Source of the DNA: Sorghum bicolor
Taxonomy: Eukaryota > Streptophyta > Magnoliopsida > Poales > Poaceae
Direction: 5' to 3'
DNA: 64,000 nucleotides
NCBI RefSeq assembly: GCF_000003195.3
Contig: NC_012870.2
Span: forward strand, 22,374,501-22,438,500
Shown: positions 21,616-33,242 of the stretch, one piece after another
Position numbering within the stretch: position 1 is the stretch's first letter
How the letters are laid out: every line of letters starts with the position of its first letter
Translations under genes and position numbers: made by a program
The notes under the pieces: generated by a model
What the model saw: the letters and a program-made list of their open reading frames with translations, nothing else
Database searches by the model: none
What the model was told of the DNA's origin: nothing

Positions 21616-21857
21616 GGGCCTTGTGTAGTTCCCAAAAAGTTTTGCCAAAAATTTTAGATTCTTCATCACATTGAATCTTGCGGCACATGCATGGAGTATT
21701 AAATATAGACGAAAACAAAACTAATTATACACTTTACCTGTAATTTGTGAGACAAATCTTTTGAGCCTAGTTAGTCCATGATTGGACAATATTTGTCAAA
21801 TACAAACGAAAGTGGTACAGTACCTGAAATCCCAAAATTTTGCCAACTGAACAAGGC
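21616..21857 (+). mobile_element. MITE copy 1 (about 240 bp)
   Basis: It begins gggccttgtgtagttccc and ends ccaactgaacaaggct, inverted terminal matches. It contains the landmarks attgaatcttgcggcac and acaaacgaaagtgg, shared with 21858-22088, 22553-22795 and 25386-25618. It belongs to an abundant grass MITE family; I do not assign a superfamily. Confidence 0.7.
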
Positions 21858-22088
21858 TAGATACCAAAAAGTTTTTGGATTTTGACATTGTAGCACTTTC
21901 GTTTTTATTTGACAAACATTGTCCAATCATGGAGTAACTAGGCTTAAAAGATTTATCTCGCGATTTATAGGCAAACTGTACAATTAATTTTTGTTTTTAT
22001 CTATATTTAATGCTCCATGCATGTGCTACAAGATTCGATGTGATAGAGAATCTTGAAATTTTTTGATTTTTGAGGTGAACAAGGCCCT
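21858..22088 (-). mobile_element. MITE copy 2, inverted against copy 1
   Basis: It is the same family as 21616-21857 in the opposite orientation, abutting it directly: it carries actttcgtttttatttgaca and caagattcgatgtg and ends gtgaacaaggccc. The pair forms a near-perfect inverted repeat about 470 bp across. Confidence 0.65.
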
Positions 22089-22552
22089 TGTATGGCGAGG
22101 GTGTTCGCAGATGTCCCTTTCCTTTGTTGTCTCCTTAGTACGTTCTTCAATCTTCGACAAGCAATGCACGAACAAATGAAGATAAGATAACTAATTTGGT
22201 CTTTTGATGCACTCTTGTTTTTTAAGGTCTTTTTGTGTTAAGTCGTTCTTTTGTATAAGCTATTGTTTTCTTGATATATATTAGATATGACACACTTAAT
22301 ATCTTGATTGTCTTTCTCAAAAAAGAAAAAAAAATCTTCTCTTCCTCGCCAGACCTAGCAAAGCAGTCTTGCTAGAGATCTGCGTCTGCCCCGCGTGCAA
22401 TGTGCATCGCATTAACTATCAATTTTCTGGTGTCCGTGCTTGCGCTGCATGTTTATCGGCTACTCCTGGATTTGTCAGAAGTCAAATGCGCGAACCTCGA
22501 GGTCGTCGTCTGACGCGCAATGTCAACGGCTGCCGCAATACGAAGTCGTTCT
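22089..22552. other. Intergenic, with an A-rich tail
   Basis: It continues the sequence interrupted by the two MITEs. The A-rich tract at 22317-22333 may be a LINE tail. Bases 22334-22552 show no coding motif that I recognise. Confidence 0.25.
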
Positions 22553-22795
22553 AGGCGTTGTTTAGTTCCAAAAATTTTTGCAAACAGGCACTGTAGCACT
22601 TTCGTTTGTATTTAACAAATATTGTCTAATTATGGACTAACTAGGCTCAAAAGATTCGTCTCGTCAATTTCGACCAAACTATGCAATTAGTTTTTATTTA
22701 TATTTATATTTAATACTTCATGCATGCGTCTAAAGATTCGATGTGACGGGAAATCTGAAAAATTTTGCAAAACTTTTTGGGAACTAAACAAGGCA
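22553..22795 (-). mobile_element. MITE copy 3
   Basis: It starts aggcgttgtttagttcc and ends gggaactaaacaaggc, with the family landmarks cactttcgtttgtattt and aagattcgatgtgacgg in the orientation of copy 2. Confidence 0.7.
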
Positions 22796-23789
22796 CTACT
22801 GAATTGGCTAATATACATTGTTTACATTGCTTCTTCATTGCCAATTGTTACTATACTATATACCACACCCATGATTTCGATACCAAATTCGAGCAAAACT
22901 CTATAAAGAGAAACAGGGAATTTTCTGCTAATAGAGAACATTTCCGAATTACTCACTCAATAGAAGTCTATCTCCGTGATCGCAGTACGTCCCAGACACG
23001 AAGGCCTGTGCCGCGTCTGGCACCAGCGGCCGTAGTAGTCTATACGGCCTCTCATGGTTCACTGATGGTAAGTTGTTATACTTGCCCGTCATTTACTGCC
23101 AGCATATATCCATCGATCACCTACAGTACTCGTAAGCCAAGAATCATGTATGTTCTAATAGTCATAAATCACCACCATATATATAAACAGTCAACACTTA
23201 GCAAAGTAAGCCATAACGTATAAACACTCAAGTGGACATCAGGAACTTGCTCAATGCAAACCAAAAGCCTCAAAAGCGACAGTTTAATAGTTCAAATATC
23301 TGCATGCATATATGCAAGGGGTACACTTAGCGGTGTGCATATGGTTGAATCGCTACCGGCTATACGATCCCATATGCATGTCCCATGCACGTACGGTGTC
23401 AAAATCGATCAATTACAAGTACTTCGAGGTCGCCTATGCAATGTCAACTAATAACCACGACTAGATCTCACAGAATAATTGTAATAATAAGACAGCAATA
23501 TCATTACTATCAATCTCGCATTTATTTTGGCCTCATATATGTGGTTGTTTATTAAACGGTCATCAAGTGCGTGGACCAAACTCTTTCCCTGAAGCTTCGA
23601 TCTACATATGGGATCCAATTAAGCACTTGTGCTTACTTCTTGATTAAATCAAAGTATTCTAATCACATATCGTAACAGCACCACTTTCTACTTAGATAGT
23701 ACTCTCCACTTGAGTGTGTAATGAACTTGTCAACTGTACACAACCACAACGTGCTATTAAGATAATTAACAAATGCCTGTTTGGAGCAC
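22796..23789. other. Upstream region of the first glycine-rich gene
   Basis: No gene is recognised; the short ORFs lack motifs. It is presumably promoter and upstream DNA of the gene starting at 23859. I do not claim individual regulatory sites. Confidence 0.4.
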
Positions 23790-23796
23790 TATAAAT
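23790..23796 (+). promoter_or_regulatory. TATA box of glycine-rich gene 1
   Basis: TATAAAT lies 63 bp before the ATG at 23859, so the mRNA leader would be about 30-35 nt. Confidence 0.75.
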
Positions 23797-23858
23797 GCCC
23801 ATGCAAGCTTTAGCTCAGCAACCCACCTCATCTCATCTCACACTAGTAAGGGCACACA

Positions 23859-24437
23859 ATGGCAGGCACTAAACTAGTAGCCCTAGGTCTCATTGTCCTC
23901 ATGAGCATAGGATTAGCCAATGCTGCAAGGGTGACTAGGTACTCTAGATCCGAAGGAACTGGTACTGGAGAAGGTGGTGGTGTTGGATATGTGAATGGTG
24001 GTGGCTCTGGATCTGGCAGTGGCGCGGGATCTGGCGAGAGCGGTCCAAATGGTGTCCATGCTAGTGGTGGAGGTGGAGGTGGCGGCGGTGGTAGTAGCTA
24101 CAATGGTGGCTCTGGGTATGGTGGTGGGTCTGGCTCGGGTTCAGGTTCGAGCCAGTATAGTCAAGGTCCATATTATAGCTACAACGAGTATTCTAATGCC
24201 GGTGGTAATGGAGGTGGTGGTGGAGGAGGCCAAGCTGGAGGTTACTACGGGTCTAGTGGACACGGTGCTGGCGGCGGAACCGGTTATGGCTCTAGTGAAG
24301 CTGGTACGAACTGGTATGGACAAAGTCATGCAAATGCTAATGCAAATGGCAATGGCGGTGGAAAAGGCACTAGTCAGAATGGTGGTAGTGGCGGCGGTCA
24401 AGGTGCCGGATCTGGGTACGGTAATGCAAACCCATAG
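23859..24437 (+). CDS. Secreted glycine-rich cell-wall-type protein, 192 aa
   Basis: Single-exon gene. Residues 1-22 form a signal peptide (hydrophobic LVALGLIVLMSIGLA, cleavage likely after LANA), then ARVTRYSRS. The rest is a low-complexity Gly/Ser/Tyr/Asn domain with runs of glycine, GSGSGSG blocks and Tyr pairs suited to cross-linking, and a short Asn-Ala repeat (ANANANGNGGG) near the C-terminus. Such grass proteins are exported and are thought to be structural components of the cell wall. TATA box and AATAAA are in place and the reading frame is intact. The paralogue at 60729-61319 (-) shares the signal peptide and the RV(T/A)RYS motif. Overlapping ORFs in other frames are codon shadows of the glycine repeats. 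Confidence 0.9.
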   Translation: MAGTKLVALGLIVLMSIGLANAARVTRYSRSEGTGTGEGGGVGYVNGGGSGSGSGAGSGESGPNGVHASGGGGGGGGGSSYNGGSGYGGGSGSGSGSSQYSQGPYYSYNEYSNAGGNGGGGGGGQAGGYYGSSGHGAGGGTGYGSSEAGTNWYGQSHANANANGNGGGKGTSQNGGSGGGQGAGSGYGNANP

Positions 24438-24556
24438 ATGTTTCACATTCGAGAAGATGGAGCCCAACTTGTGGTGTTTTTTTTTTAAGATTGTTACCTT
24501 AGAGTTTACTTACTTTTGGTTGTAATCTTTATTGTATCTGCTAGGTTTTCTTACAA

Positions 24557-24562
24557 AATAAA
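24557..24562 (+). terminator. Poly(A) signal of glycine-rich gene 1
   Basis: AATAAA about 120 bp after the stop codon, inside acaaaataaagggct. Confidence 0.65.
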
Positions 24563-25385
24563 GGGCTCCATCCTTGTATTGATGCGGAAAATTTATAGCT
24601 TTAAATAGATAATTAGGGATAAATGAGTATTACACTGATGTTCACGTAGAAAAAAAAATACCCTCATCTTGAAATATTTCTTAGATCCTTCATGAATTTA
24701 GCTTGAAATCTTGATGAAGAACAATGATCCGTATTCAATGATTGGAAGCCTAATAACAAAAACACCAGTCGATCAATCAGTATATATCTCTTCTTTACAG
24801 AAAAATTAATGATGACAAAAGTAAAGACATCCAACTACACACACGTAAACACTTCTCATGTGCTCGCAAGCAGCATTGGGCCTTATCAAAAAACAAGGAA
24901 AACAATTGCTGAGGTTGTGTTAGGCTCACAATGGGCCTGCTAAATAGGAGGATCTATCAAAGATTCAAAGCCCAAAACCATCCACCACCGTCTACTCGTT
25001 CGGTGGTTAATTTCGCTTTGAACAGATATCATTGATATTATGTCTTTTTTTTTAATTTATAATTAGCGATTTAGATTTGAATACAAATAATGTAAAATAT
25101 GTTAAATAGAATATAATTAGATGTCAATGTTATAAATACACGATTTAAGTATTTAGATAGAAAAAGACTTGTATTCGACGTTATAATGTAAATCATGTAG
25201 AAAAATCTTATGTTAGAAAAGATAGTTTCTTATACAATCTTCTATACTATAGAAACTATTAATGATTTCATGTATTTGAAGTGCTCAGGATCTACTACCT
25301 TTATTGTCGTCCCAGACCATGGTGAGCGCGAGGCTGGAGAGGCCAAACTGACATGTACGGGTTCACGGTTCGCCTCCAAATTTTT
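24563..25385. other. Intergenic AT-rich DNA
   Basis: No gene, RNA or clear repeat is recognised. The ORF at 25210-25398 lacks motifs. Confidence 0.4.
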
Positions 25386-25618
25386 AGGCATTGTTTAGTT
25401 CCCCCAAAAAAAACTAAATTTATTTTAAAATTTTTTATCATATTGAATCTTGTGGCATATATATAGAGTATTAAATACAGATAAAAAATAATGAATTGCA
25501 CAATTTACCTGTAATTTGCTAGACAAATCTTTTGCGCTTAGTTTGTCTATAATTAAATAATAATTGCTAAATACAAACGAAAGTGATATAATATTAAAAT
25601 AAAAAAATTCAGATGCCC
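25386..25618 (+). mobile_element. MITE copy 4 (degenerate)
   Basis: It starts aggcattgtttagttccc and carries attgaatcttgtggcat and tacaaacgaaagtgat in the orientation of copy 1. The right end is eroded. Confidence 0.6.
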
Positions 25619-25767
25619 TGTTCTTCTCCATCCGCAAGAGCTTGTCAAAGGCCACCGTACCGTCCATGCACCTCAGAGGCTCAGAGGTCAGGACACGCTG
25701 ATGCGGGCACTGAGACGCGATGTGCACTACCAGGTCACATGGTCCTCAATGTAATTCATCATCTTAC

Positions 25768-25997
25768 AACATGTTTGGTTGAAGGTGTTAAAGTTTAATA
25801 GTTGTAGTTTTTTTATTTTATTTGGCAATTAGTATTTAATTATATACTAATTAGGCTTAAATAATTTGTCTCGCAAATTACGCTCTAGCTTTATTTTTAG
25901 TTTCGTAAATAATTTATAATTAGTACTTCATACATATATCTAAACATTTGACATAATGGAAGTTAAAAACTTTACCAATAAAAACCAAACAAGGCCT
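25768..25997. mobile_element. Second MITE family, about 230 bp
   Basis: It begins catgtttggttgaagg and ends aaaaccaaacaaggcc, inverted ends. A trinucleotide TTA flanks both sides (cTTAcaac on the left, ccTTAcat on the right), which would fit a PIF/Harbinger (Tourist-like) duplication. It is internally AT-rich with tctcgcaaattacgc. Confidence 0.5.
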
Positions 25998-26124
25998 TAC
26001 ATGAGCACTCCGAAGACATTTTTATGGCCGCTCATGGGAAGGGGAAGGAGAGCAGACACCAGGAACCATCGGATGGATGACTGTTCAGTTCCTATAGCAC
26101 GAATGAAGAGGTCCCTGTCTAGTG

Positions 26125-26410
26125 ACATGTGAACTAGGGATGAAAACGGATCGAATACGGACGAATATTATTAATATTATATTTATTTTTATATTTCTGG
26201 TCGGATTCGGATTCGAATACGGATATTGTCAACCATATCGGATAAGATATGATTAAATATCGATATTACAAATATACAATTTTAGTACTCGAATACAGAT
26301 ACGGTATCGGATATTAAATATTTGGACTCGGATACAGACAAATTTGTACCCCTCTAAAAGAATTCGGTTTCAAATACGGTCGGAAAATATCCGTACCATT
26401 TTCATTTCTG
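26125..26410. repeat. Grass interspersed repeat rich in cggatacgg motifs
   Basis: It runs from agggatgaaaacggatcg to atccgtaccattttcattt, whose ends are imperfect inverted copies, so it is probably a MITE-like non-autonomous element. Internal motifs such as gattcggattcgaatacgg are typical of a widespread grass repeat, from memory. Confidence 0.5.
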
Positions 26411-26991
26411 CATGTGGTTGACGATTGTTCAATTCCTGTAGCACGAATGGGTTTTCAAACAGCTAACAAGCAGCTATGATAGAAAGTACTATTCACTAAT
26501 TTGTTGTATGAGAAAAACATTGCTAAATAGCTGACAGATTCGGTTGATAAGTTCAAGCGAACGGACTGTAAATTAGGCGATAGTAGCTCACAACAACTAA
26601 ATTGTATGTACGATTTGAACAAAAAAAACTATACACTTCTCAGATAGTTATATCTACAGAGAGCTCCCCGGTTCTGGTTCTCCTATAAGTTTATTGTACA
26701 TGTACTTTTCATGCTACCACTAATATAACTTTGTACAGGTGGTTTATAACCTATTTGCACATGCGTTATTAGAACCGTCAGTGCTAGGAGCTAGTGAAAA
26801 TAAATCTTTCCACTGGCGGTTCAGACAACCGTGTGTGAAAATATAAAATGAGTGTGTTAAAAATAAAAAAATCCTAGAAAGGGCCCACTGGAAAGTCATA
26901 TACTTTTTCCGTGTAAAATTGCGTGCTACGCGGATGACAAGATTCAAATCCGCAACCTCCCCCTCGCACATAACCTTCTCTACCACTCCAC
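26411..26991. other. Intergenic with repeat fragments
   Basis: Bases about 26445-26575 look like a worn MITE end (ttgataagttcaagcgaacgg). Bases about 26710-26850 (ccactggcggttcagacaaccg) resemble the subterminal repeats of the CACTA fragment at 58290-58856. No gene is seen. Confidence 0.35.
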
Positions 26992-28900
26992 TGTAATACC
27001 CAATTTTAAGGACAAAACCAGATATACACCATATGTGAGTTTTAGAAGTCAGATCTCACATATAGCTACAATTAAGGGGTAATATCAAAAGACAATGCAT
27101 AAATATATAACGTACTTAGTATAAAAGAAATAACCTTTGATAGCAAACAACGGATCAACAACTCCAACTTCGGGTATTAACTTCTCTCTACAGGATCCAA
27201 CTGACTGGTTGATCACAAGCCCAAAACATCTCCTGAGGTGTGGATTCTTATTTGATTCAATGCCAACTTGCTCTTCAATATTATTGTTGATAATACTCAG
27301 CTTCATCATACTCATAACATCCTTCAAAAGCAGGATCATTCTCTTCCTACATATCCGCGAAAGGCATCATCTAGGACTCCTGAGTCATGGGGTACTACAC
27401 TTCATGTCATCAAGTGACTAATATTAGTAACACGGCAAGGATAGATGATCATAACCATAGAATATCTCAAAAGACAACTCTCACTTCAGCATGCATCATC
27501 CCGTGATATCATGGTACTACCCCCTTAAGATGAGATTGACAGGGGGACACTAGGGACTAGTTCTCCTATCCTTTTTTGGACGCTACACATCATAGTCTTT
27601 TAAATTTATTGTACCAAGTCTCTTAATCCAAGGTTACTTTCATCACTAAGTTCCAACTATTGGTACCTTTATCACAATCAAGTTGTTTCGCTCTCCATTA
27701 CGTATAACTTTGCAGACTTTGGTGTCATCTGATCCTCATAAACATAACTCTCAATCCATAAGTATCAGCAATGACATATATCCCCATTAATATTCTCTAA
27801 ATGGGATGATATCTTGAGTCAAAACCAAATTCACCAAGCACTTGTACTTTTATATGATTTAACTTTTACCAATCATTCTCCTTGTAACTCCTTTAATTAG
27901 GCTACCTCTCTTAAGAAAAGTCAACTAGGGGCACAGGAAAGGTAGCTTGCATGTTTTCTAGACAAGTTAACTAACATTGAGAACTTCTGACATCCCAAAG
28001 AACTTATGTGCAAGAGAACAATAGGTATCCTGAAATTTTCTCGTGATATGAAAACACCAGCGTAGTAAAATAGGTATAACTCTTATTCTGTTAATCCAAT
28101 AGAGTTGTAGCTTATACCGTTAGAAAGGTTATGAAATTATCTACAACTTTCATGTAGAATACCTCCTTAGGTTCTGTCTTTAAGCTTAGATAAATCAACC
28201 AAACTTAATATCCATCTTGACAATGTCTCAGCAAAGGTGCAGTAACTTCCAGAAGTTATATCTCGAGCTACTTAACTCATCTGGAGATGATCCTTACATT
28301 TTTGAAAAGCTTAGGACATCCTCTACAACTTTCATATACAACTTGTTCCGAGATTCTGACTTCAGTTCGGCTGAAAATAGGAAATTACTAGATCTGTCCA
28401 GTTTTTGAAACAGAATAGAAACATCCAAGTGTAAATACCATATCTCAGATTCTACTTATCCAAATAAGTTCCAGCTTATACTGTTGGAAATCTTAGAAAA
28501 TTTGTCTACAACTTTTCTATAGAACACTTTTCCAAATTATATAGTATATTTGTCAAAAATAGTAATCAACCGAAACTGGTCCAGATTCTTAACAGCCCAT
28601 CTGTATCATCCAAACCATAATAGCTATGAGGGTGATTCTTGCGGTCAGAGAAAGATCTTGATCACTGAAGTACTGCTCACCGTCTAAACTCGATCATCGA
28701 TCACACAAACAATCGGAGCCAAACATACACGAAGCAAACAATAGAACTTGAACAAACACCAAACAATAAAATGATTTGAAAACTAATCTAGCTACAAGCA
28801 TCCATATATTGTAAACTCCTGCACCCATAAAGGCAGACGCACCCCTATCAGATTTATTCTAGCTCCGCCACTGGAAACGGACATAAAACGAATAAACAGC
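26992..28900 (-). repeat. Degenerate LTR of a Tekay/Del-class element, minus strand
   Basis: Read on the minus strand it ends ccttaaaattgggtattaca at 26992. This lines up with the R4 LTR end (cttaaaatatgggtgtgaca) and with the nearby cacatatg motif in both. The following 1.9 kb are non-coding, with phrases such as ctacaactttcatgtagaa that are common in grass LTRs. The inner limit is not visible, so the end is approximate. No internal domain was found. Confidence 0.4.
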
Positions 28901-29309
28901 GGAGGTATTATGAAACAGTGGCAAAATCGTAATTACGCTTATCTTCTACCCTGGTCGTCGTTTCCTTCTGGACGTGGTCTGATTGGGCTGCTGCTGTTCG
29001 TGGAGGGAAGGGCAGGAGTTGCTTGGCCAATGGGTTAGCACCACGGGAGACAACGCTGCAATCTGTTAACGAAGGAAGATGGCTAAACATAAGCCGGAAG
29101 CAACGGGATCAGCATAAATAGCTGCATACACAGATCGAGTAGATAGGCTCACCATTGCCAGCGACGGTGGCTCGCTGTAGGAGCCGAGCGGCCACATGGA
29201 GTTGACATAAGGACGAGGTCAAGCTGCATACGCTAGGAGCTAAGGCCTTGTCAGCGGCTGGTCACGGTGACACGTACATAAGCTGTAGGTACATAGAGGT
29301 GATGAGGAA
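28901..29309. other. Unassigned DNA left of A3
   Basis: Moderately GC-rich; the minus-strand ORF at 28908-29090 has no recognised motif. It continues at 45319 once A3 and one copy of its target duplication are removed. Confidence 0.35.
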
Positions 29310-29314
29310 CCGGC
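29310..29314. repeat. Target-site duplication of A3 (left copy)
   Basis: CCGGC precedes the A3 LTR terminus at 29315 and recurs as CCGGC at 45314-45318 after the other terminus, a perfect 5-bp match about 16 kb apart. Confidence 0.9.
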
Positions 29315-29521
29315 TGTTGATATTTGGTAACGCAATAAGGAAACGATCCGCAAGCGCACGGATATCGGTAAGCATTTCACCCGAGAGGTTATCCAGAGTT
29401 ATCATATTTATATTTTTACCACTGGGAGAAAGGGTGCATCTGACTAACCAAATCTATTGCTACTGTCCCTTTAGGCTACAAAGAATGTCTTTCGATGTGA
29501 GTGATAAATAGAGAAGACTGC
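29315..29521 (-). repeat. A3 3' LTR, first part
   Basis: On the plus strand it starts tgttgatatttgg, the inverted LTR end. It stops at the A2 insertion point, and the LTR text resumes at 37554-37558, as shown by the intact copy at 44063-45313. Confidence 0.92.
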
Positions 29522-30890
29522 TGTTGTCAGTCCTTAAGTATCAAATTTAATTATCAAATAAACAAAGAAAATGATCCAAATGAAATCAACGTCTAGACTT
29601 AGGGTTTTATCTGACAGAATTCCACGAGTTTTGGTGTTTGTCTATTTCTACAGGGGGTTATGAGGAAATATGAAAGAAAGGCCCACACGTCGGGATTACA
29701 TAGACATATTAATGTGCTGCGTAATTTTCTATCATCTAGAAGACTCCAGAAGCCACGGGAACGAACGAGAGGCCGAACGGGCCCGGGGGCAGGGCGCCCG
29801 CCCACTCCCCTTGGGCGCCCGCCCAGTTGTTTCCACCAGTACACCATTGCAAAGATCTCGTCGAGCTGATCGAAATGCATATATTATTTGCTATATTTGG
29901 AGTTCGGAATCAAAAGATATTAATAAAAGAAGGACTCCACATAAAAGAGCTGCGGGATTAATTGGGCCCAAATCAGATTTTGGTCCATTAAGGCCTATGT
30001 GCATTTTAATGAGATATGGTGGAAAGTTTAGTACCACATCGCCTGCTGAACCAAAAACGCACAGAGGAGGAGGACTATATAAGCAAGGCCCCTGGCCCCT
30101 GGAGGAGGACAAGAAATTATCATAGAGATTGAGGGGTGCCCTCGAAGGAAAACCTCTTCTCTAAATAATATTTATTTTTAGGCTTAGCAACCAATGTAAA
30201 GTAGAAATAGATCTTCTAGTTTCTACTAGATTGAGAGAGATAGAGTGGAGGTGTGGATCGGAGGAAGGCCGGCCTGTCGGTGTCTACTCCGAGTTGTACC
30301 TGCGGGATCAAGTCTCCTAACCCGAGGCTTGCTTCTAAGATTCTTCAGTAATTCGACTTCTAATTACTAGTAAGTTCTTATTTTATTGTTCTTTGGTTTA
30401 TGAGTTTACTTTAATCCTCTTCCGGTTGAGTATTAGAGTAATCACTTGCTAGCGTAAACGTGGTGTTTAGGCTAGGGTACTCATAGATATCCCCTGACTA
30501 GCTGGACCGTGGTAGTAGCGAGGAACGTGATATTTCCGAGTTACCTTTGCAGATCACATCTCGTTAGCAGGACGGGTAGGTTTATAGGTGCGGGTCGAAC
30601 ATCCTTTGTGTTGTCTAGATTCCGTGAGCCTCCCCAATAGAACAGTAGATCATCCTTACCAAGGTTAGAACGAGACTACGGTTGCAGTCCTCTCTATACA
30701 TCACTCACATCGAGAGACATTCTTTGTAGCCTAAAGGGGTAATAGCAATAGATTTGGTTAGTCAGATGCACCCTTTCTCCCAGTGGTAAAAATATAAATA
30801 CGATAACTCTGGAAAACCTCCCGGGTGAAATGCTCACCGATATCCGTGCGCTTGCGGATCATTTCCTTATTGCGTTACCAAATATCAACA
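29522..30890 (+). repeat. A2 5' LTR (1369 bp)
   Basis: It starts TGTTGTCAG and ends ATATCAACA. The TATA box is at 30077-30083. Compared with the A1 and A3 LTRs it has extra sequence between the GC-rich repeats and the TATA box (about 29830-30050). The ORF at 29670-30125 is present in both LTRs and is not taken as a gene. Confidence 0.93.
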
Positions 30891-30898
30891 AGCATTTC

Positions 30899-30916
30899 TG
30901 GCGCCATTGCCGGGGA
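30899..30916 (+). other. Primer binding site, tRNA-Asp type (A2)
   Basis: TGGCGCCATTGCCGGGGA has one mismatch (A for G) to the A1 site and to plant tRNA-Asp, and lies 8 bp after the LTR. Confidence 0.85.
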
Positions 30917-31003
30917 GTAAGACGGTTTGCTGAGATAACTTTGAATGTTGCTATTATCTTGTATTATACTTTTATACTTTTATTCTTTTATCTTTTTATC
31001 TTT

Positions 31004-31828
31004 ATGGATAACTCAAATTCCATATCTATTATTGAATTCTTTGCACCTTCAGAGACTAGCCATAGACCATGGGAGTCAACACGTCCTGCCCCTAATTATG
31101 ATCTGTGTCCGGAGTTGATTGCAATAGGTCAAAACCAACCCTTTTCTATAGCTGAGGTCCTATCTTTTAATCAAGAAGATAATGCACTTTTAGCTACACC
31201 TAGGGAATCTTTTAATCTTTCTATAAATTCTGGTTTAGACCTAGCCTTCATTCGTGGACATCCTTCTTATACTAGTCTTCATAGAAAAATCTTAGAGATA
31301 GAGAAGGAATCATCTCCCATACAAGGAGAGGAAGTTTCAATAGCCGATTTCCAAACATTCCAATCCCATGATTCGGCTATCCAACCCATCCTTGAGCTTA
31401 ACAATTTCTACTATGCTCTTTCTCTTGAACCTCTCGATAATCCTATGAATCTCTCTAGACATCCCATGCATAAGAAGGAGGATCGAGAAGAGCAACATCA
31501 ATGGCTAGAGGGCATTAAAAATCCATGTGCTATCACCATTGAATGGATAGATAAAACAAACTTGAGAGACAATCCTAGAGAAATTTTAAGCATTCATGAA
31601 GAATCATCCTTGGAGTTTGAGAATGAGAGAAACAATAGTGAGCATGGAAGTTATTTCATAAATACCTCACCCAGTCCTTGCTCATATAAAACATCTCTCC
31701 AATCAATTTGTCTCTCCATCCTTACCACATTTGAGATCTCCAACCCCCTCTTCCTTTCTATTTATAAAAACTTTAAAAGAGCGGTTGTCGATGCATATGT
31801 CTATAATAAATATTGCAGATCTCGTTGA
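31004..31828 (+). CDS. A2 gag-like ORF with the central gag domain missing
   Basis: 274 codons from the ATG at 31004 (MDNSNS). The open frame extends upstream through the primer site to 30830, but the internal ATG matches the A1 gag start. Residues about 20-50 (PAPNYDLCPELIAIGQNQPFS) resemble the gag N-terminus, and the following AEVLSFNQEDN resembles the far end of the A1 gag domain, so the main capsid domain between them is absent. The rest is unique to this family: a polar middle (IQGEEVSIADFQTFQS), HPMHKKEDREEQHQW, and a hydrophobic C-terminal stretch (LQSICLSILTTFEISNPLFLSIY). The homologue in A3 is longer by an in-frame block of about 34 residues. Its function is unknown. Confidence 0.6.
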   Translation: MDNSNSISIIEFFAPSETSHRPWESTRPAPNYDLCPELIAIGQNQPFSIAEVLSFNQEDNALLATPRESFNLSINSGLDLAFIRGHPSYTSLHRKILEIEKESSPIQGEEVSIADFQTFQSHDSAIQPILELNNFYYALSLEPLDNPMNLSRHPMHKKEDREEQHQWLEGIKNPCAITIEWIDKTNLRDNPREILSIHEESSLEFENERNNSEHGSYFINTSPSPCSYKTSLQSICLSILTTFEISNPLFLSIYKNFKRAVVDAYVYNKYCRSR

Positions 31829-33242
31829 GTTAATTGATGGTTTCCCAAGGACAAGCTTAGTGTCCTAAAACAAGCGCTTCTAATTATTTGCAACATTGCC
31901 TTGTGTATTGAGCATATAAAGATAATTGTAGAAATATTCCTTCGGGTATTCTTGCCACTAACCTTTCTAGGATTGGAGCAAGAAGATCGGATGAATGACA
32001 AGCACAAGGTATGTCCAACCAATCATCATGCAACATTGAATTAAATTCATCCAATCTTGAACTTTGTAAAATTCAAGCTTGGGGGGAGTACTTTACATAA
32101 AAACATCTTTTGCCATGTTGCTACGTTGGTTGTCCTTACCTTTGAGACATGCTCAATTTGTTAAATATTAATTACACTACTTCATCTCCACTTAAGTAGA
32201 TCTCTATAAATGCTCTCATGCTACCTTTATTTGCTTTAGTATATGCCTAGGTTTGGAATAGTTTCATTATCTCTTAATTAAGCATGGTGCTTAGTTTAGG
32301 AATGATGATCTTACTTCCAAGGGATTTTAAATTAAGCATGGTGCTTAGGTTAAAATGCCCTTCTAAATCAAATTAGACATGGTGTCTAGGTTGATTTTTG
32401 AGCCGATAGTATGCTATAGTAGATATTGGATATTTTGTTGGACTAACCCCTGCAGGAAAACTTTCAATATCAACCTGGGAAGTCCTGAGATAAACTCGCA
32501 TTGGAGATGAAGAAAGTGACACATGAAGTTTAACAATTTGCACAAGAAAGACATAGCTCATTCATCATAAAGAGGTGATTCATGGAGGGTGCCACAAACA
32601 CGATGCACAACCGCTAAAGAAAAGGAAAGCTTTCACAAGGTGATACTGTACCGTCACTCTTCAAGTAAGGTAACATTTTAAGGTACTTGACTATCACTTT
32701 TATAAGCTTCTCCTTGGTTCTGGCGTTCACATAAAATAAAGAGACAAACATGTATGATCTGTAACTCCAAATTAACCAACTCAATTAATTCAACATGTTT
32801 AGTTCTTTAATCTTTGTTCTTAATACTACCTTCGTGATCCCACACTCCTAATCATATAAGCTAAAATGTTGCACATTCAATATTTGGAAGATATAAACAA
32901 AACATAAATATAGATAGATTATCTTTCCATTAGGTTGAGCCATATGATCTGACAAATGTTTTAAATGCTACATCTTATTATCCACCAACTTTGTCTTGCT
33001 CACTATGCTTAAGGTTAGAGAAGAACAATTACACTTCTGGTTCTGTTGGTGTTCTCCACCAACAGGGCCCATGCACTTGATCTCGGCCTTGTCTCTATAA
33101 ACAGGTACACTTCAAGCAAAACAAGGAGGAGTTTTATAACTCCTAGACTCCACCAAGTGAAGGACCTGGATCTACGAGCACAAACACACTGAGCAGGATA
33201 TTGCCAACACCGCACTTCGAACTGCTGGGCAATCAAAGAACA
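31829..33242 (+). other. A2 non-coding segment between the two ORFs
   Basis: No gene is seen. A PPT-like AAGCTTGGGGGGAGTA lies at 32075-32090. A short degenerate triple repeat around aattaagcatggtgcttag is found at 32275-32395. The same region occurs inverted in A3 (41546-43016). Confidence 0.6.
32075..32090 (+). other. Internal PPT-like tract 1 (A2)
   Basis: AAGCTTGGGGGGAGTA is almost the same as the true A2 PPT at 36170-36184. The A3 counterpart is at 42696-42710 on the minus strand. Confidence 0.55.

Noticed and set aside
21100..22333. Confident LINE annotation
   Set aside because: An A-rich tail and a MITE-interrupted body suggest it, but no endonuclease or RT motif and no target duplication could be found.
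23995..24525. Long overlapping ORFs in other frames across the glycine-rich gene (also 24141-24467 minus, and 60569-61198, 60594-60915 and 61004-61240 around gene 2)
   Set aside because: They result from GGN-rich codons leaving other frames open; they lack signal peptide or domain motifs, while the chosen frame has both signal peptide and TATA/ATG context.
27137..27421. ORF at 27137-27421 as a small gene
   Set aside because: It lies in the minus-strand LTR remnant, shows no known motif, and has no promoter or poly(A) signal around it.
29670..30125. ORFs inside LTRs (e.g. 91-432, 8120-8467, 29670-30125, 36375-36788, 38118-38510, 44842-45255, 47276-47635, 56087-56446)
   Set aside because: They recur only because LTR DNA is repeated, cross the TATA box and transcript start, and show no domain.
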